Positions 56,423-64,000 of a stretch of 64,000 nucleotides of DNA are shown piece by piece. The stretch comes from Herbaspirillum sp. SJZ107 (GTDB taxonomy: Bacteria > Pseudomonadota > Gammaproteobacteria > Burkholderiales > Burkholderiaceae_D), in assembly GCF_006715485.1 (NCBI RefSeq), contig NZ_VFNH01000002.1:1240001-1304000 (forward strand), given 5' to 3'. Each line of letters opens with the position of its first letter. Positions within the stretch are counted from its first letter, which is position 1. Below the pieces are notes generated by a model. That model made no database searches. It had not been told where the DNA came from and saw nothing but the letters and a program-made list of their open reading frames with translations. The position numbers were made by a program, and so were the translations under genes.

Positions 56423-57370
56423 TTAATGTCCAGGTTCCAGCACGATCAGGTCGCCTGAGCGGCCGGGTACCTGGCCCCACTGCAGCGGAACCGCCGGCAG
56501 CGAAGCCTGTTTTATCTTCTCATAATAGTCGGCCATCGAGGCAAGCCGGTAGCCCTGGGCTTTCCAACCTGACAACAGCTGCTCGAATATGGGGGCGAGT
56601 TTCTGTCCTTCAAGCTCCGCGTGCAAGGTATATACGTGGTCGCGTACCGGATCGGCAGTCAGCTTGAGCAGGTGGGCGGCGATGTTGTCGTTGTCGAGCA
56701 CGACGCCATCGATCTCGCGGCCGAGCAGTTCGTCCAGCGTCGGCAGCGTGGTCGGCATCTGGATGCAGTCCAGGCCCTGGTAGCGGTAGGGACCGGCCTG
56801 CGGGTCGAGCAGGGCGCCGTCGTCGCGCAGCTGAGCGCGGCCGTCCGAGGCGTAGCGGTAGCCGGCGCTGTCGTGGCGCGCAAAGGCGTACTGGTTCATC
56901 TGCCAGCCGGCGGCACCGTGGGTGTGCGGCGCTTCGCCGAACACCGCCTTGTAGCGCTGCTCGCTCTTCTGCATGATGGCATCGGTCCAGGCTTTGTCGC
57001 GGGTACGGACGTGGTCCTGCCAGTAGACGTGGTCCCAGGTGTGGATGCCGCACTCGAAGCCGGCATCGCGCACCGCGCGCATCTCGGCGGCGGTCCTGGC
57101 GCCGATGTCGGGGCCGGGCAGCAGCACGCCGTACATCAGCGTCTTGATGCCGTAGTGTTCGACCACCGAGGTGCGCGAGACCTTCTGGAAAAAGCCCGGA
57201 CGCAGCGCGCGCCGCATCGCCCAGCCGGTGTGGTCCGGCCCGAGCGAGAACAGGAAGGTGGCCCCGGCCGCATGCCGCGTCAGCATGCGCACCAGGTTGG
57301 GGACCCCTTCGCGCGTGCCGCGGTAGGTGTCGACGTCGATTTTGAGGACGAGCAGCGGCGCTGGAGTCAT
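56423..57370 (-). CDS. arnD: 4-deoxy-4-formamido-L-arabinose-phosphoundecaprenol deformylase
   Basis: A 315-residue NodB-fold deacetylase. The metal and catalytic motif K-I-D12-V-D14 and the H110-T-W-D-H114 segment are intact, with GPDHTGWAMRRALRPGFFQKVSR being characteristic of ArnD (two blocks: GPDHTGWAMRR and ALRPGFFQKV). It removes the formyl group from the undecaprenyl-linked sugar before transfer to lipid A. It follows the decarboxylase gene by four bases in the arn operon. Confidence 0.95.
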   Translation of the reverse strand: MTPAPLLVLKIDVDTYRGTREGVPNLVRMLTRHAAGATFLFSLGPDHTGWAMRRALRPGFFQKVSRTSVVEHYGIKTLMYGVLLPGPDIGARTAAEMRAVRDAGFECGIHTWDHVYWQDHVRTRDKAWTDAIMQKSEQRYKAVFGEAPHTHGAAGWQMNQYAFARHDSAGYRYASDGRAQLRDDGALLDPQAGPYRYQGLDCIQMPTTLPTLDELLGREIDGVVLDNDNIAAHLLKLTADPVRDHVYTLHAELEGQKLAPIFEQLLSGWKAQGYRLASMADYYEKIKQASLPAVPLQWGQVPGRSGDLIVLEPGH

Positions 57371-57374
57371 CCGT

Positions 57375-58415
57375 TCAATCCACCAGTGCCCTGGCTTCGC
57401 CGACCTGGCCGCGGTAGGCGTCGAAGATGTGGCGCAGGGCGTCGGCCATCGACACCGTCGGTGCCCAGCCCAGGTCGTTCATCGTGTTCTCGATCTTGGG
57501 CACGCGGTTCTGCACGTCCTGGTAGCCGGCGCCGTAGTAGGCACCGGAACTGGTTTCCGTGATCTGCACTTTCTTCGCGCCCTCGGCATATTCCGGGTAT
57601 TCGGCGGCGAGTTTGAGCATCATGTCGGCCAGGTCGCGGATCGAGAAATTGTTGACCGGGTTGCCGACGTTGTAGATCTGGCCGCTGGCCTTGCCGTCCT
57701 TGTTCTCGATGATCTTCATCAGCGCCGAGATGCCGTCGTCGACGTAGGTGAAGGCGCGCTTCTGGTGGCCGCCGTCGACCAGCTGGATGGTTTCGCCGCG
57801 CACGATGTGGCCGAAGAACTGGGTCAGCACGCGCGACGAGCCTTCCTTCGGGGTGTGGATCGAATCGAGGCCGGCGCCGATCCAGTTGAACGGACGGAAC
57901 AGCGTGAAGTTCAGGCCTTCCATGCCGTAGCCCCAGATCACGCGGTCCATCAGCTGCTTGGCGCAGGCGTAGATCCAGCGCGGCTTGTTGATCGGGCCGT
58001 AGACCAGGCTGGAGTTTTCCGGATCGAATTCGGCGTCCTGGCTCATGCCGTAGACTTCCGAGGTCGACGGGAAGATCAGGTGTTTTTTATACTTCGCAGC
58101 CGAGCGCACGATCGGCAGGTTGGCCTCGAAATCCAGCTCGAACACGCGCAGCGGTTCTTTCACATAGGTCGAGGGCGTGGCGATCGCCACCAGCGGCAGG
58201 ATCACGTCGCACTTCTTGACGTGGTACTCGACCCATTCCTTGTTGATCGTGATGTCGCCTTCGAAGAAGTGCATGCGGGGATGATCGAGGAAATCCTTGA
58301 TGCGCTCGCACTGCATATCCATGCCGTAGACTTCCCAGTCGGTGGTCTCGAGGATGCGCTTGGAAAGATGGTGGCCGATGAAGCCGTTGACGCCGAGGAT
58401 GAGGACTTTTTTCAT
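57375..58415 (-). CDS. UDP-glucuronate decarboxylase (stand-alone ArnA C-terminal domain)
   Basis: A 346-residue extended SDR enzyme. The NAD motif is G8-V-N-G-F-I-G; S119-E120 and Y149-xxx-K153 form the catalytic set, and QDVQNRVPKI supplies the arginine of ArnA. It oxidatively decarboxylates UDP-glucuronate to the UDP-4-keto-pentose. In enteric bacteria this domain is fused to the formyltransferase; here it is a separate gene next to it. The gap to the formyltransferase gene is six bases. Confidence 0.95.
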   Translation of the reverse strand: MKKVLILGVNGFIGHHLSKRILETTDWEVYGMDMQCERIKDFLDHPRMHFFEGDITINKEWVEYHVKKCDVILPLVAIATPSTYVKEPLRVFELDFEANLPIVRSAAKYKKHLIFPSTSEVYGMSQDAEFDPENSSLVYGPINKPRWIYACAKQLMDRVIWGYGMEGLNFTLFRPFNWIGAGLDSIHTPKEGSSRVLTQFFGHIVRGETIQLVDGGHQKRAFTYVDDGISALMKIIENKDGKASGQIYNVGNPVNNFSIRDLADMMLKLAAEYPEYAEGAKKVQITETSSGAYYGAGYQDVQNRVPKIENTMNDLGWAPTVSMADALRHIFDAYRGQVGEARALVD

Positions 58416-58421
58416 ATTGAT

Positions 58422-59336
58422 TTAATGAGCCTGTGCGAGTTGCGCCTGCAGAGCGGCGGCCGACATGCGTTCGCCGTCGTGCAGAAGACTGTGGATTGCC
58501 AGTGCGCGGCCGTCGCCGCACACGCCGACGATCGCATTATCCACGACTGCCAACCCGGGCGGCAAACCGTTGACGTCACCCTTGTAGGGGCGGGCGCGCT
58601 CGATGACGTAGCGCTGGGTGCCGACGTCGGTGAATGCGCCGGGGTAGGGTGGCGCTACCGCACGGTGCAGGTTGTAGACTGCCGCGGCAGGCTTGCTCCA
58701 GTCGATGCGGCCGTCTTCCGGTTTGCGTCCACCGAAGTAGCTGCCCTGGCTGAGGTCGTTCGGGATGCGCGGCGCGTTGCCGGCCAGCAGCGCCGGCAGT
58801 ACGTTGTAGAGCGCCAGCTCGGCCGCCACCGTCACCTTGCCGAACACTTCGAAGGCGGTATCGTCGGGCAGGATCGGCACCGCCTGCTGGGCCACGATGG
58901 CGCCGGCGTCGGGTTTCACCGTCATCTCGTGCAGCGAGGCGCCGATTTCGGTGGCGCCGTGCAGCACCGCCCAGTTCACCGGCGCGCGGCCGCGGAAGCG
59001 CGGCAGCAGCGAACCGTGCATGTTGTAGGCCGGCGCCACGTCCAGGATCGCCTGCGGCAGCATGTAGCGGTAATAGAAGCTGAACAGCAGGTCCGGCTGC
59101 GCGGCCTGGATCTGCGCCAGCAGTTCGGGTGCTTTTGGATCGTCCGGGGTGATGTAGGGGATGCCCTCGGTCTCGCAGACCGAGATCACGGATTCGAACC
59201 AGATATTCTCGCTAGCGCTGTCCTGGTGGGTGACCACCAGGGCGACGTCGACGCCGCCGGCGAGCAGGACTTTCAGGCAGCGTACGCCGACGTTGTGGTA
59301 GGCGAAGACGACTGCGCGTTTTTGGGGAGTGTTCAT
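58422..59336 (-). CDS. UDP-Ara4N formyltransferase (stand-alone ArnA N-terminal domain)
   Basis: A 304-residue formyltransferase using N10-formyl-tetrahydrofolate. The catalytic triad N105, H107 (YNMHGSLLP) and D143 (KPDAGAIV) matches N102, H104 and D140 of E. coli ArnA. Length fits a single domain without the decarboxylase. It formylates UDP-4-amino-4-deoxy-arabinose, which drives the pathway forward. A REP-like palindrome lies just upstream, between it and arnC. Confidence 0.94.
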   Translation of the reverse strand: MNTPQKRAVVFAYHNVGVRCLKVLLAGGVDVALVVTHQDSASENIWFESVISVCETEGIPYITPDDPKAPELLAQIQAAQPDLLFSFYYRYMLPQAILDVAPAYNMHGSLLPRFRGRAPVNWAVLHGATEIGASLHEMTVKPDAGAIVAQQAVPILPDDTAFEVFGKVTVAAELALYNVLPALLAGNAPRIPNDLSQGSYFGGRKPEDGRIDWSKPAAAVYNLHRAVAPPYPGAFTDVGTQRYVIERARPYKGDVNGLPPGLAVVDNAIVGVCGDGRALAIHSLLHDGERMSAAALQAQLAQAH

Positions 59337-59368
59337 GTCAGTACCTGGTTAGGCGAATATAAGTCACC

Positions 59369-59443
59369 GTCGCCCCTGCGCAGGCAGGGGCCCAAGTTTC
59401 GGGCTGAGCCACGAACTTGGGTCCCTGCCTTCGCAGGGACGAC
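59369..59443. repeat. REP-like large inverted repeat inside the arn operon
   Basis: Two 30-base arms (59369-59398 and 59414-59443) are near-perfect complements around a 15-base centre. Each arm carries a GTCCCTGC/GCAGGGAC-type core, the same as the single unit at 28643. Translated, it gives the LRRQGPKF and WVPAFAGTT strings common in extragenic repeats of many proteobacteria. Confidence 0.85.
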
Positions 59444-59473
59444 GCGGTGGTGGGCGACGTGATGTAGCTGGGC

Positions 59474-60469
59474 TCAGCGCACGATCTTGCGCTTCTCGAC
59501 CCCATCCACATCGCGCTCGCCCGGCATGCCCTGCAGGACGGTCGCCACCACATACCGCGGCCGCGCCCGCACCTGCTGGTAGATGCGTCCGACGTATTCG
59601 CCGACCAGGCCGATGCCGAACAGGATCACGCCCATGAAGAAGAAGGCGATCGCGAACAGCGTGAACAGGCCGTCGGCCTCGGACCCGACGATCAGGCGGC
59701 GCACCACCAGCACGATCACCAGCAGCGCCGACAGCAGCGACAGCACCATGCCCATCAGCGAGAACAGCTGCAGCGGCACCAGCGAGAAGCCGGTCATCAG
59801 GTCGAAGTTCAGGCGGATCAGGCTGTACAGCGAATACTTCGACTCGCCGGCCGCGCGCTCTTCGTGCTCGACGGTGATCTCGGTCGGCCTGCGCGCGAAC
59901 TTGTAGGCCAGGGCGGGTACGAAGGTGTTGACCTCGCCGCACTGGTTGACCAGGTCGATCACGTTGCGGCCGTAGGCGCGCAGCATGTTGCCCTGGTCGG
60001 TGATCTTGATGTTGGTGATCCGCTCGCGCAGCCGGTTCATGGCCTTGGACGCATAGGTGCGCCAGGCCGAGTCCTGGCGCTTGCGGCGGATCGAACCGAC
60101 GTAGTCGTAGCCTTCGCGCATCTTGGCGATCAGCTTGTGGATCTCTTCCGGCGGGTTCTGCAGGTCGGCGTCGAGCGTGATCACGATCTCGCCCTGGGTC
60201 TGCTCGAAGCCGGCCAGGATCGCCATGTGCTGGCCGTAGTTGCCGTTGAAGATCACCACGCGCGTCACGTCCGGGCGCGCGCGGTACTGCTCGGCCAGGA
60301 TCGAGACCGAGCGGTCGCGGCTGCCGTCGTTGACGAACAGGATCTCGTAGGGGATGCCCAGCTTGTCCATCGCCGGATACAGGCGCGCGAACAGGTTGGC
60401 CAGGCCGGCCTCTTCGTTATAGACCGGGATGACGACCGAGACTTCCGGCTTGATGTCCAGCAGCGTCAT
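59474..60469 (-). CDS. arnC: Undecaprenyl-phosphate 4-deoxy-4-formamido-L-arabinose transferase
   Basis: A 331-residue family 2 glycosyltransferase. The N-terminal GT-A domain has VVIPVYNEE, D48 in FVNDGSRD and the D100-A-D102 metal motif (ITLDADLQNPPEE); two membrane helices follow near 240-300 (FSLMGMVLSLLSALLVIVLV and a second). It transfers the formamido sugar to undecaprenyl phosphate. The start overlaps the arnB stop (ATGA). Confidence 0.94.
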   Translation of the reverse strand: MTLLDIKPEVSVVIPVYNEEAGLANLFARLYPAMDKLGIPYEILFVNDGSRDRSVSILAEQYRARPDVTRVVIFNGNYGQHMAILAGFEQTQGEIVITLDADLQNPPEEIHKLIAKMREGYDYVGSIRRKRQDSAWRTYASKAMNRLRERITNIKITDQGNMLRAYGRNVIDLVNQCGEVNTFVPALAYKFARRPTEITVEHEERAAGESKYSLYSLIRLNFDLMTGFSLVPLQLFSLMGMVLSLLSALLVIVLVVRRLIVGSEADGLFTLFAIAFFFMGVILFGIGLVGEYVGRIYQQVRARPRYVVATVLQGMPGERDVDGVEKRKIVR

Positions 60470-61605
60470 TTTGCCAGCACCGCTTTCACTGCCTTGACTG
60501 CGCGCTCGACGTCGGCCAGGGTCATGGCATTGAACATCGGCAGGGTCACAGTCAGGCGCCCGATCTTTTCGGCGACCGGGAACATGCCTTCCTTGAAGCC
60601 GCGCTCGCGGTACAGCGTGAACAGGTGGATCGGCGCGTAGTGGTAGCCGGTGCCGACGTTGTGCTCCTTCTGCAGGCGCGTCATGAAGTTGGCGCGCGTG
60701 CCCGGGCCGTTGTCCGGCAGGATGATCTGGAACAGGTGCCAGTTGCTGCTGCCGAAGGCCTGCAGCGGCAGCTGGGCGCCGGTTTCCTGTTCGAAGTCGG
60801 GGCCGAAGCAGTCGAAGTAGTGGCGCGCCAGTTCGGCGCGGTGGGCGGTCAGCTTCTCGAGCTGCTTCATCTGGCCCAGGCCGATGGCCGCCATGATGTC
60901 GCTCATGTTGTACTTGCCGCCGAGGACGTCGACGTCGATGCCGTCCACGCCGCTGCGGGTCACGCCCTGCAGGCGGTATTTCTCGGCCAGGCGCGCTTCT
61001 TCCAGGTTGTTCAGCACCAGGCAGCCGCCTTCGCCGGTGGTCAGGTTCTTGTTGGCCTGGAAGCTGAACGACACGAAGTCGCCGAAGGAGCCGATGCGCT
61101 TGCCGTTCCAGGTCGAACCCAGCGCCTGCGCCGCATCCTCGATCACGCGCAGCTTGTGCTTGTCCGCGATCGCATACAGGCAGTCCATGTCGACCGGCAG
61201 GCCGGACAGGAAGACCGGGATGATGGCGCGGGTAGCCGGCGTGATCGCGGCTTCCAGCTTGTCGAGGTCGATGTTGCGGGTGACCGGGTCGATGTCGGCG
61301 AACACCGGGGTGGCGCCGACTTCGATGATGACGTTGGCGGTGGCCGGCCACGAAATCGGGGTGGTGATCACTTCGTCGCCGGCACCGATGCCGGCGATGC
61401 GCAGCGCGATCTCCATCGTGCAGGTGCCGGAATTGAAGGTGCGCACGGGGCGCCCGCCGAAGTATTCGGACAGCTGGGCTTCAAAGGCCTGGTTCTTGGG
61501 ACCGGTGGTGATCCAGCCGGAGCGCAGCACCTCGCCGACGGCGGCGATGGTTTCCTCGTCGATGGTGGGCCGGGAAAAGGGAAGGAAGGGCAGCTCGGCA
61601 GTCAT
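60466..61605 (-). CDS. arnB: UDP-4-amino-4-deoxy-L-arabinose-oxoglutarate aminotransferase
   Basis: A 379-residue DegT/DnrJ/EryC1-family PLP enzyme. The Schiff-base lysine is K186 in S-F-Q-A-N-K-N-L-T. It aminates the UDP-4-keto-pentose using glutamate. The start follows an upstream gap of 109 bases that may hold a promoter; the stop overlaps arnC. Confidence 0.95.
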   Translation of the reverse strand: MTAELPFLPFSRPTIDEETIAAVGEVLRSGWITTGPKNQAFEAQLSEYFGGRPVRTFNSGTCTMEIALRIAGIGAGDEVITTPISWPATANVIIEVGATPVFADIDPVTRNIDLDKLEAAITPATRAIIPVFLSGLPVDMDCLYAIADKHKLRVIEDAAQALGSTWNGKRIGSFGDFVSFSFQANKNLTTGEGGCLVLNNLEEARLAEKYRLQGVTRSGVDGIDVDVLGGKYNMSDIMAAIGLGQMKQLEKLTAHRAELARHYFDCFGPDFEQETGAQLPLQAFGSSNWHLFQIILPDNGPGTRANFMTRLQKEHNVGTGYHYAPIHLFTLYRERGFKEGMFPVAEKIGRLTVTLPMFNAMTLADVERAVKAVKAVLAK

Positions 61606-61661
61606 GGTGGTCTGTTGGAATTCTTGTAAAGGATTCTGGTGGGCGGCTGGATCGCCGGCCC

Positions 61662-61688
61662 GGCGGGCGATTGTAGCAGCAGCCCGCC
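61662..61688 (-). promoter_or_regulatory. Hairpin with candidate extended -10 upstream of arnB
   Basis: GGCGGGC and GCCCGCC enclose a loop; on the minus strand the loop contains TGCTACAAT, an extended -10-like element (TACAAT at 61670-61675). It could start an internal arnB transcript. No convincing -35 is visible. Confidence 0.35.
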
Positions 61689-61714
61689 GCCTTGCGGATT
61701 ACAAAAACGATATG

Positions 61715-62089
61715 TTAGGACCGTGCCAGCAGCACCACCCCGAGGATGATCACGCCCAGCGCCACCAGGCGCTGCGGCGGCACGACTTCGCCCAGGAACA
61801 GCCAGGCGCCGAGCGCCGCCGCCACATAGCCGAGCGACAGCATCGGATAGGCGATGGTCACGTCGGTGCGCGACAGGCCCATGATCCAGACCACCAGCGA
61901 CACCGCATAGCAGGCCAGGCCGGCCAGGATCGGCAGCTGGGTGCCGACCTTGACGAGGGTGCCGAACCAGTTGCTGGCGGTGAGGTGGATGGCGCCGCCG
62001 AGGGCATTGGTGCCGGCCTTGAGCAGCAACTGGGCCGCGGCGTTGAGCAGCACGCCGGTAATGATGAATCCGAAAGTGGCGAGGTTCAT
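61715..62089 (-). CDS. Small multidrug resistance-type membrane protein, ArnE/F-like flippase subunit
   Basis: A 124-residue protein with four membrane helices (starting MNLATFGFIITGVLLNAAAQ and ending VIILGVVLLARS). It resembles the EamA/SMR fold of ArnE and ArnF, which together flip undecaprenyl-phosphate aminoarabinose. Only one such gene is present in the operon. The start overlaps the arnT stop (ATGA). Confidence 0.88.
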   Translation of the reverse strand: MNLATFGFIITGVLLNAAAQLLLKAGTNALGGAIHLTASNWFGTLVKVGTQLPILAGLACYAVSLVVWIMGLSRTDVTIAYPMLSLGYVAAALGAWLFLGEVVPPQRLVALGVIILGVVLLARS

Positions 62090-63798
62090 GGTGTCGCTTG
62101 GGTGGTGGGGGCAGTGTTGACGAGCACGGCGCGGCGCGCGTCGCCGGCCACGATACGCGCCGGCAGGCCCTGCTGGAGCAGGTCGGCGGCGATGTCCGGC
62201 TTGGTGATGGCGACGCTGCGCCGGCCTTCGAGGGCATCGCGGCGCCAGGCGTCGAGGAAGGCGGCGACGGTGGGGATGGCCAGCTGCGGCTGCTGCTGCA
62301 GGCCGAATTCGAATTCGTCGAGGTAGTCGACCAGCGTCACCGGGCGCCCCATGTAGAAGGTCAGCGACTGCTCGTACATCCCGACCGCGTACACCCGGGT
62401 GGCCGGATCCATCGCGCCTGCCGCCTTGAGGGCCGGCAGCACGCCGGCGCCGGCGCGCACCGCGGCGATCGGCCCGAAGCCGGCCATCAGCAGCTGGGTC
62501 GCGGCGAAGCCGGCGATGGCCAGCACCAGGACCGATAGGTCGCGCACCATCTGGCGCGCGTACAGCATCGACAGCAGCCCGCCGACCAGCAGCACCAGCC
62601 CGGCCGCCAGCACCCACGGCTGGCAGGCGGCATAGACCACGTCCTCGCCCGGATGCTTGGCCAGGCGTTCCATGAAGGGCACGAAGGCGAGCAGGGCGGC
62701 GCCCAGCAGTGCGCTCAGGCCGGCGGTCAGCATGCGGCTGCGGCGGGTGCCGACGTCGAGGTAGACCGCGACCAGCAGCGCCAGCGCCGGGAACACCGGG
62801 ACGATGTAGCCGGGCAGCTTGGAATTCGACTTGGTGAAGAACAGGGTGATGAACGCGATCCAGATGAACAGCATCAGGCGCGGACGGAAACGTCCCGGCG
62901 TATCGGTGTCACTGTCGGCATCCGACACCCGGCGCACGCCCAGCGCCAGGCTTTGCACCAGCACGCCGAGCCAGGGCACGCTGCCGGCGGCGATCAGCGC
63001 GAAGAAGATCCACCACGGCGCTTCGCGGTGGTGCTCGGTCTTCAGGAAGCGGTCGAAGTGTTCGTGGATGAAGAAGAAATGCGGCTGCTCCGGGTTCTTC
63101 AGCGCGACCAGCACAAACCAGGGCGCGGTGATCAGGAAGAACAGCAGCGATCCTTTGACCAGGTGCAGGCGCGTCCAGATACGCAGGTCGCGCGCGAACA
63201 GGGTGTACAGCACCAGCACCGCGCCCGGCAGCACCAGCCCGATCAGGCCCTTCGACAGCACCGCCAGCGCCATCCCGGCCCAGCACAGCAGCATCCAGTT
63301 GCGCCGCTCGGCGGGCGTGGCATCGTCGCGCTGCGCCACCAGCAGGCCGCACAGGGCCAGCGTCATCATCGACGCCAGGCTCATGTCGAGGGAATTGGCC
63401 TGGCTGCAGGCGACCCAGTAGAACGAGGAGCCGAGCACCAGCGCGGCATAGAAGCCGATGCGGGCGCCGAACACGCGGCGGCCGGCGACGCCGGTGACGA
63501 CCACGCCGAGCAGGCCGCACAGGCCGGTCCAGAGACGCGCCTGCCAGTCGCCGACGCCGAACAGCCCGAAGCTGAGCGCGTTCATCCAGGTCTGCAGCGG
63601 CGGCTTCTCGAAATACTTGATGCCGTTCAGGCGCGTGGTGATCCAGTCGCCGCTGGCGAACATCTCGCGCGCCATCTCGGCGTAGCGGCCTTCATCGGGG
63701 GGCACCAGGGTGCGCACGCCCAGTACGTAGAGCAGTGCGGCGGCAAAAACGATCAGCAGGGTCCAGTTCAGCGTCCGGTTCCGGTGCAGATCGTTCAT
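62086..63798 (-). CDS. arnT: Lipid A aminoarabinosyltransferase (family 39 glycosyltransferase)
   Basis: A 570-residue polytopic glycosyltransferase. The first periplasmic loop has P-P-D35-E36-G-R-Y-A-E-M with acidic catalytic residues, followed by KYFEKPPLQTW, and the many helices and HEHFDRFLKTEH segment fit ArnT. It transfers aminoarabinose from undecaprenyl phosphate to lipid A phosphate, lowering its negative charge. The start overlaps the upstream DUF498 stop. Confidence 0.93.
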   Translation of the reverse strand: MNDLHRNRTLNWTLLIVFAAALLYVLGVRTLVPPDEGRYAEMAREMFASGDWITTRLNGIKYFEKPPLQTWMNALSFGLFGVGDWQARLWTGLCGLLGVVVTGVAGRRVFGARIGFYAALVLGSSFYWVACSQANSLDMSLASMMTLALCGLLVAQRDDATPAERRNWMLLCWAGMALAVLSKGLIGLVLPGAVLVLYTLFARDLRIWTRLHLVKGSLLFFLITAPWFVLVALKNPEQPHFFFIHEHFDRFLKTEHHREAPWWIFFALIAAGSVPWLGVLVQSLALGVRRVSDADSDTDTPGRFRPRLMLFIWIAFITLFFTKSNSKLPGYIVPVFPALALLVAVYLDVGTRRSRMLTAGLSALLGAALLAFVPFMERLAKHPGEDVVYAACQPWVLAAGLVLLVGGLLSMLYARQMVRDLSVLVLAIAGFAATQLLMAGFGPIAAVRAGAGVLPALKAAGAMDPATRVYAVGMYEQSLTFYMGRPVTLVDYLDEFEFGLQQQPQLAIPTVAAFLDAWRRDALEGRRSVAITKPDIAADLLQQGLPARIVAGDARRAVLVNTAPTTQATP

Positions 63799-64000
63799 GC
63801 GCTGGCCTTGCTGTCCCCGTTCTGCTTGCCCTCGATGATCAAGGCCAGTACCGCCTTGCGGCCTTCGCCCATCAGGATATTGTAGGTGCGGCAGGCGGCG
63901 TGGCTGTCCATGCTCTCGACGCCGATGCGCTGATTCGACAGGCTGGCGACCAGGCGCGGATGCACGAAGCGCTGGCGCTCGCCGGTGCCGAGGATGACCA
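63795..64000 (-). CDS. Mth938-like DUF498 domain protein (partial)
   Basis: The last 68 residues of a protein whose start lies beyond the window. VILGTGERQRFVHPRL, GVESMDSHAACRTYNIL and GEGRKAVLALII match the Mth938/Xcc1710-like DUF498 family of small cytoplasmic proteins of unknown function. The C-terminus (EGKQNGDSKASA) overlaps the arnT start by four bases. Confidence 0.85.
   Translation of the reverse strand, partial: VILGTGERQRFVHPRLVASLSNQRIGVESMDSHAACRTYNILMGEGRKAVLALIIEGKQNGDSKASA

Noticed and set aside
57327..59462. A 711-residue plus-strand frame ending in WVPAFAGTT-like residues
   Set aside because: It is antisense to the arn genes; the tail is merely the translation of the REP-like palindrome.

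Overview
The window is GC-rich chromosomal DNA from a betaproteobacterium, most likely an Oxalobacteraceae member close to Massilia, Duganella or Janthinobacterium. This rests on gene order (leuC-leuD-leuB-asd-fimV-truA-trpF-trpB-trpA-accD-folC-SPOR-cvpA-purF and rpsF-priB-rpsR-rplI-dnaB), on a Xanthomonas/Caulobacter-type TonB receptor, and on a ligase-associated repair cluster. No tRNA, rRNA, CRISPR array, prophage or insertion sequence was seen. The DNA reads as host chromosome with a few accessory insertions.

Left part (1-16.6 kb): a minus-strand, translationally coupled operon encodes a small GT51-type glycosyltransferase, a class D beta-lactamase-like SxxK protein and an acyltransferase cut by the window edge. 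Next come a small membrane protein with a LytTR response regulator, a short-chain dehydrogenase and a 41-residue membrane protein that follows a strong ribosome binding site. The plus strand then carries a DNA repair block: recQ-like helicase, beta-lactamase-fold exonuclease, ATP-dependent ligase, Lhr-type helicase and PdeM phosphoesterase, the last four overlapping. A repeat-containing exported glycine-zipper protein, an FNR-like regulator, a GacA/UvrY-like regulator and a universal stress protein follow.

Middle part (16.9-45 kb): a cheZ-cheA pair is followed by leucine biosynthesis with an entericidin-like lipoprotein between leuC and leuD. Then come asd, fimV, truA, trpFBA, two inserted accessory genes (DUF6624 and ASCH), accD, folC, a SPOR protein, cvpA, purF and a Cys/Met-metabolism PLP enzyme. 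A Sel1 protein, lexA with a textbook SOS box, the rpsF ribosomal operon and dnaB complete this part.

Right part (44.6-64 kb): a DUF47/Pit phosphate uptake pair, a large pullulanase lipoprotein and a TonB-dependent receptor with operator-like palindromes upstream suggest alpha-glucan capture and breakdown. PhoH and a Bcp peroxiredoxin separate this from a complete minus-strand arn-type lipid A aminoarabinose operon. In that operon ArnA is split into two genes, only one ArnE/F-like flippase subunit is seen, a REP-like palindrome sits between arnC and the formyltransferase gene, and a DUF498/Mth938 gene is coupled upstream of arnT.

I see no unmistakably new defence or mobile system. The most interesting loci are the GT51/class D/acyltransferase operon, the orphan CheZ-CheA pair, the small-protein gene at 4.4 kb, the GGA-rich intergenic region at 15.1 kb and the operator-rich region at 50.4 kb.
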